Source: Candidatus Binatia bacterium
GTDB lineage: Bacteria; Desulfobacterota; Binatia; UBA1149; CAITLU01
DNA length: 64,000 bases
Reading direction: 5' to 3'
Assembly: GCA_036493895.1 (NCBI GenBank)
Contig: DASXOZ010000070.1
Coordinates: forward strand, 226,868-290,867
Shown here in pieces: positions 62,480 through 64,000 of this stretch (position 1 is the first letter of the stretch; each line of letters begins with the position of its first letter). The notes beneath the pieces were generated by a model. It ran no database searches. It was not told the DNA's origin and was given only the letters and a program-made list of their open reading frames with translations. A program made the position numbers and the translations under genes.

Positions 62480-64000
62480 TCAGGCGCGATGCTGCGCGTG
62501 CGTCGCAGGAAACTCAATCACGAAGCGGGTGCCGCGCGGATCGTTGGCGCGAACCCTGAGGTAGGCGTGATGGTCGGCGGCCATCGACGCGACAATGGCC
62601 AGACCGAGGCCGGTCCCCTCGGGCTTGGTCGAGAAATACGGCTCGAAGATGCGCGCCCTCACTTCGCGCGAGATGCCGGCCCCGGTGTCGGCCACCTCGA
62701 GGATCACGCGCGAGAGCGTCGGGTCGAAGCGCGTCGACACGTCGATGCGGCGCGGCTCGTCGGGCATCGCGCGCACGGCGGCGATCGCGTTCTCGACGAG
62801 GTTGGTCAGCGCACGTCGCACGGCGTCGCGATCCAGTCGCGCGGGCGGCAGGGAATCGGCCGCGTGGAATTGCACGGGGATGTCGGGATGCGACTGGCGG
62901 TACAGCGGCAGCGCTTCTTCGACGATGGGATTCAAGTCCTGCGGCGCCTTGTCGCCGCCGCCCATGCGCGCAAACTGCGAGAACTCGTTGACGAGCCTCT
63001 TGAGCCCGTCGACCTCGGCAACGATCGTCGAGACCGATTCGCGCACGACGTCGGCTTCGCCGCCGGAGAGCCGCCCGGAAAGCCGCCGCTCCAGGCGCTG
63101 CGCCGAAAGCTGAATCGGCGTCAGTGGATTCTTGATCTCGTGGGCAATGCGGCGCGCGACCTCGTGCCAGGCTTCCATGCGCTGTACCTGCTGGATCTGC
63201 GAGACGTCCTCGAAGAACAGCACGGTGCCGGAGACCGTATTGCCGCGGCGCAGGTTCGTCGCGGTCACGACCAGCGTGCGATCCTCGTCGCGACGAAAGT
63301 TGACGCCGCTGCCGGCCTCGCGCTGTCCGGCGCGCACGTCGCGCAGCAAGGAGACGACCTCGGGGATGCGCGCTTCTTCGAACACCGTCTCGGCGACGCG
63401 GCCGATCACGGCTTCCTCGCGCAGCCCCAGCATCGCCAGCGCCGCGGGATTGATCGTGCCGACGCGGCCGTCGGCGCCGATCGAGACGACGCCGGCGCCG
63501 ATGTTCGCGAGCACGTTCTCGATGTACGCGCGCCGCTCGTCGAGGGCTTCGCGGCCGCGCGCGAGCTGGGCGATCATCGTGTTGAAACCTCGCACCAGCG
63601 TGGCGACCTCGTCGCCGCCCTCCTCCGGCAGCGCGACGTCGAGGCGACCGGAGGCGACGTCGCGGGTGGCCTCGGCCAGGCGCCCGATCGGCTCGGTGAC
63701 GCCGCGGGCAAGGTACAGGCCCAGCCACGTCGCGGAAAACACGACGACGAAGGACGCCAGCAGCAGCGTGACGAGGTAGAGGTTCTTGAACGGCTGCTTG
63801 CTCAGCGTCAGGCGGCGAAATTCGCGGAAGGAATTGAGGATCTGGGAGCTCCAGGCGCGCGGGCTCTCGGCCACCGTCGTGTCGACGATCACGATCGCCG
63901 CGATCTTGCCGTCGCGGCTCGGCACGCTGGCGGCCCCGCGGATCACGTCGGTCGCGCCTTCGGTGTCCACGCGGGTCGGCGACTGCCCGTGGCGCACCGA
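62480..64000 (-). CDS. NtrY-like membrane histidine kinase, N-terminus beyond window
   Basis: At least 505 aa visible; an in-frame Met at 63997 may be internal, and NtrY kinases usually have a longer N-terminal sensor, so I treat it as cut by the edge. TM at ~75-95 of the visible part, HAMP (GVTEPIGRLAEATRDVASGR), PAS (~145-260), HisKA with phospho-acceptor in RIAHEIKNPLTPIQLSAQRL, and HATPase with NLVENAIAAV, DTGAGI and EGTGLGLAIV. This is the NtrY architecture, but the partner directly downstream is not NtrX but the receiver-LpxC fusion. Confidence 0.9.
   Translation of the reverse strand, partial: SVRHGQSPTRVDTEGATDVIRGAASVPSRDGKIAAIVIVDTTVAESPRAWSSQILNSFREFRRLTLSKQPFKNLYLVTLLLASFVVVFSATWLGLYLARGVTEPIGRLAEATRDVASGRLDVALPEEGGDEVATLVRGFNTMIAQLARGREALDERRAYIENVLANIGAGVVSIGADGRVGTINPAALAMLGLREEAVIGRVAETVFEEARIPEVVSLLRDVRAGQREAGSGVNFRRDEDRTLVVTATNLRRGNTVSGTVLFFEDVSQIQQVQRMEAWHEVARRIAHEIKNPLTPIQLSAQRLERRLSGRLSGGEADVVRESVSTIVAEVDGLKRLVNEFSQFARMGGGDKAPQDLNPIVEEALPLYRQSHPDIPVQFHAADSLPPARLDRDAVRRALTNLVENAIAAVRAMPDEPRRIDVSTRFDPTLSRVILEVADTGAGISREVRARIFEPYFSTKPEGTGLGLAIVASMAADHHAYLRVRANDPRGTRFVIEFPATHAQHRA

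Overview
The window is 64 kb of high-GC Gram-negative chromosome. It carries a nearly complete lipid A and Kdo assembly cluster, BAM/Lol outer-membrane genes and a full type II secretion (T2SS) operon. The gene content is deltaproteobacteria-like. Three things make me guess a Binatota-like (Desulfobacterota_B) soil lineage: a secreted propeller ending in dockerin-like repeats, a Cys-rich secreted protein, and an LLM (F420/FMN-type) oxidoreductase. That assignment is inference only.

Left third (1-20 kb) is accessory. It has small secreted, lipoprotein and membrane proteins, a parallel beta-helix exoprotein, a PAS histidine kinase, and an NTF2-like protein. It also has a UBP zinc-finger protein paired with a cNMP-binding/thioredoxin-reductase-like fusion, a GlmU homologue whose uridylyltransferase loop is degenerate, a GT25-like glycosyltransferase and a PIG-L deacetylase. 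Two relics of the same insertion sequence lie at 5.7 and 15.0-15.8 kb. A DUF445 protein and an LLM oxidoreductase/TPP enzyme pair close the region.

Middle (20-31 kb) is housekeeping: pheA, miaA, a cytochrome c lipoprotein, mutL, rpmB, ridA, a bifunctional (p)ppGpp synthetase/hydrolase, gmk, a TolB-like/dockerin exoprotein, a cupin-adenylate cyclase fusion and a YicC protein.

Envelope block (31-49 kb, minus strand): Kdo kinase, Trm112-like protein, sugar epimerase, lpxK, waaA, DUF374 acyltransferase, msbA, lpxB, a Gfo/Idh/MocA dehydrogenase, lpxI, lpxA, skp, bamA, lolD, lolC, lysS. Most junctions are 4-8 nt start/stop overlaps, so translation is probably coupled. The lpxD and fabZ genes usually found between skp and lpxA are missing.

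Right end: gspC to gspN (plus strand, 48.9-61.2 kb) is a complete T2SS operon without the prepilin peptidase gene. Converging on it is the most unusual locus. An NtrY-like membrane histidine kinase (cut by the window edge) is followed 2 nt later by a gene whose product joins an NtrX-like response-regulator receiver domain to a full LpxC deacetylase. Receiver phospho-site residues and LpxC zinc ligands are all present. This suggests phosphorelay control of the committed step of lipid A synthesis at protein level.

I saw no rRNA, tRNA or CRISPR array.
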